The translations under genes were made by a program, and so were the position numbers. A DNA stretch of 64,000 bases from Bacteroidota bacterium. Lineage in GTDB: Bacteria > Bacteroidota > Bacteroidia > AKYH767-A > OLB10. Positions 63,615 to 64,000 of the stretch are shown here, in pieces. Under the pieces are notes generated by a model, which did not search any database, was not told the DNA's origin, and worked only from the letters and a program-made list of their open reading frames with translations. Every line of letters begins with the position of its first letter. Position 1 is the first letter of the stretch. The stretch covers positions 92,165-156,164 of the forward strand of contig JADKFV010000012.1 of the NCBI GenBank assembly GCA_016717325.1, given 5' to 3'.

Positions 63615-63707
63615 ATGAAAAAGACTTTAGGTGCTGTTCATTTTGGAGGACATGAATGGTTATTAAAACAAGCAGCATTAAAATTGACAAATAAATATTT
63701 TAATTAG
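63615..63707 (+). CDS. Small ORF, 30 residues (cassette 5)
   Basis: MKKTLGAVHFGGHEWLLKQA followed by ALKLTNKYFN. It may be a truncated gene or a genuine peptide. No family recognised; its position between repeats is the only support. Confidence 0.3.
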   Translation: MKKTLGAVHFGGHEWLLKQAALKLTNKYFN

Positions 63708-63713
63708 ATAATT

Positions 63714-63910
63714 ATGGGACTAATAAGAGAACCTGTTGGCGTAAGGCTTTGTAGTTGACCCAAGGCCGTTGACAAAAGCAGAAGAAAAAAGCTATAAGCG
63801 ATTTCATCCATGCTGACAAAGAAAACGTAAAAAAAACGGGAGCAAAGCAAACTGATAATTGCAAAACGAAAAGCAAAGCAACTTGCTTAGTAAAAGGCAC
63901 GAACCGCTAA
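63714..63910 (+). pseudogene. Small basic protein gene, frameshifted (cassette 5)
   Basis: MGLIREPVGV, then (one base shifted) DFVVDPRPLTKAEEK, then ISDFIHADKENVKKTG and a lysine-rich tail to the stop at 63910. The joined product is about 65 residues. MGLIREP...VDPRPLT is a plausible conserved start of a short Bacteroidota protein, but I do not recognise a function. The stop overlaps the first arm of the following repeat. Confidence 0.4.
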
Positions 63911-64000
63911 CACGGGTTTGGCAAAGTGGCGGTTCATTACTCCGCAGACAGTTTAGTGGTTAATCGAACATTGGTTCGCCGCATCAACATTTGTATTGAA
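63896..64000 (+). repeat. attC-like repeat cut by the window edge
   Basis: GGCACGAACCGCTAACACGG begins the site, followed by GGCGGTTCATTACTCCGCAG, TTTAGTGGTTAATCG and GGTTCGCCGCATCAACA. It matches the 63463-63550 site closely. The other half lies beyond the right end, so at least one more cassette is expected. Confidence 0.55.

Overview
The window is AT-rich chromosomal DNA from a member of the Bacteroidota, most likely an environmental Chitinophagales- or Sphingobacteriales-type lineage. The evidence is a complete Bat (aerotolerance) operon, four secreted proteins with type IX secretion C-terminal sorting domains, a two-gene amino-lipid (glycine or ornithine lipid) locus, promoters of the TTTG-N19-TAnnTTTG type, weak Shine-Dalgarno signals, and the short palindromic intergenic repeats common in this phylum. 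No rRNA or tRNA gene and no CRISPR array was seen.

Layout. 1-5.2 kb: the start of surE, an intact antitoxin/PIN-toxin pair with a probable two-site operator, engB, a membrane histidine kinase and the amino-lipid acyltransferase pair. 5.5-11.5 kb: pyrG, a secreted VWA protein, an ABC exporter and truA. 12-20.9 kb: moxR, a DUF58 gene, a membrane-anchored gene, batA, batB, batC, batD and batE on one strand. 21-25.5 kb: rpe, a hypothetical protein, a methyltransferase, tspO, an SRPBCC protein and an atypical SDR. 26-41 kb: mostly secreted or surface proteins (a DUF4397 repeat protein, a lipoprotein next to a radical SAM enzyme, a serine hydrolase, a GEVED protein) plus iron-sulfur and oxygenase-like proteins. 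41-57 kb: ppsA, a pentapeptide-repeat protein, clpC, a peptidoglycan hydrolase, a transglutaminase-like protein, two paralogous polytopic membrane proteins, phaC, an array of palindromic repeats, and an MBL-fold protein with a PAS protein.

57.8-64 kb is the most unusual part. A tyrosine recombinase with duplicated N-terminal motifs is followed by a string of small unrelated genes: a secreted protein, a decayed VapBC pair, an antisense small ORF, a decayed VIT-family transporter, a decayed zinc-ribbon protein and further small ORFs. They are separated by 80-180 bp structured repeats whose ends read G[T/G]TA(G/T).... In at least three units the first 8-12 bases are the reverse complement of the sequence opening the repeat that closes the same unit. 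That is integron cassette/attC logic, but the recombinase seems to lack the insertion that defines IntI. It is the best candidate here for an undescribed system.

Many otherwise normal genes (moxR, batE, clpC, the recombinase, the PAS protein and others) are interrupted by single-base length changes, mostly in homopolymers, and one ABC transporter carries two compensating indels across its Walker B motif. This looks more like residual assembly error than biology, so these are annotated as full-length frameshifted genes. The cassette genes at 60.9-63.9 kb carry many more disruptions and are called pseudogenes, although poor local consensus is not excluded.
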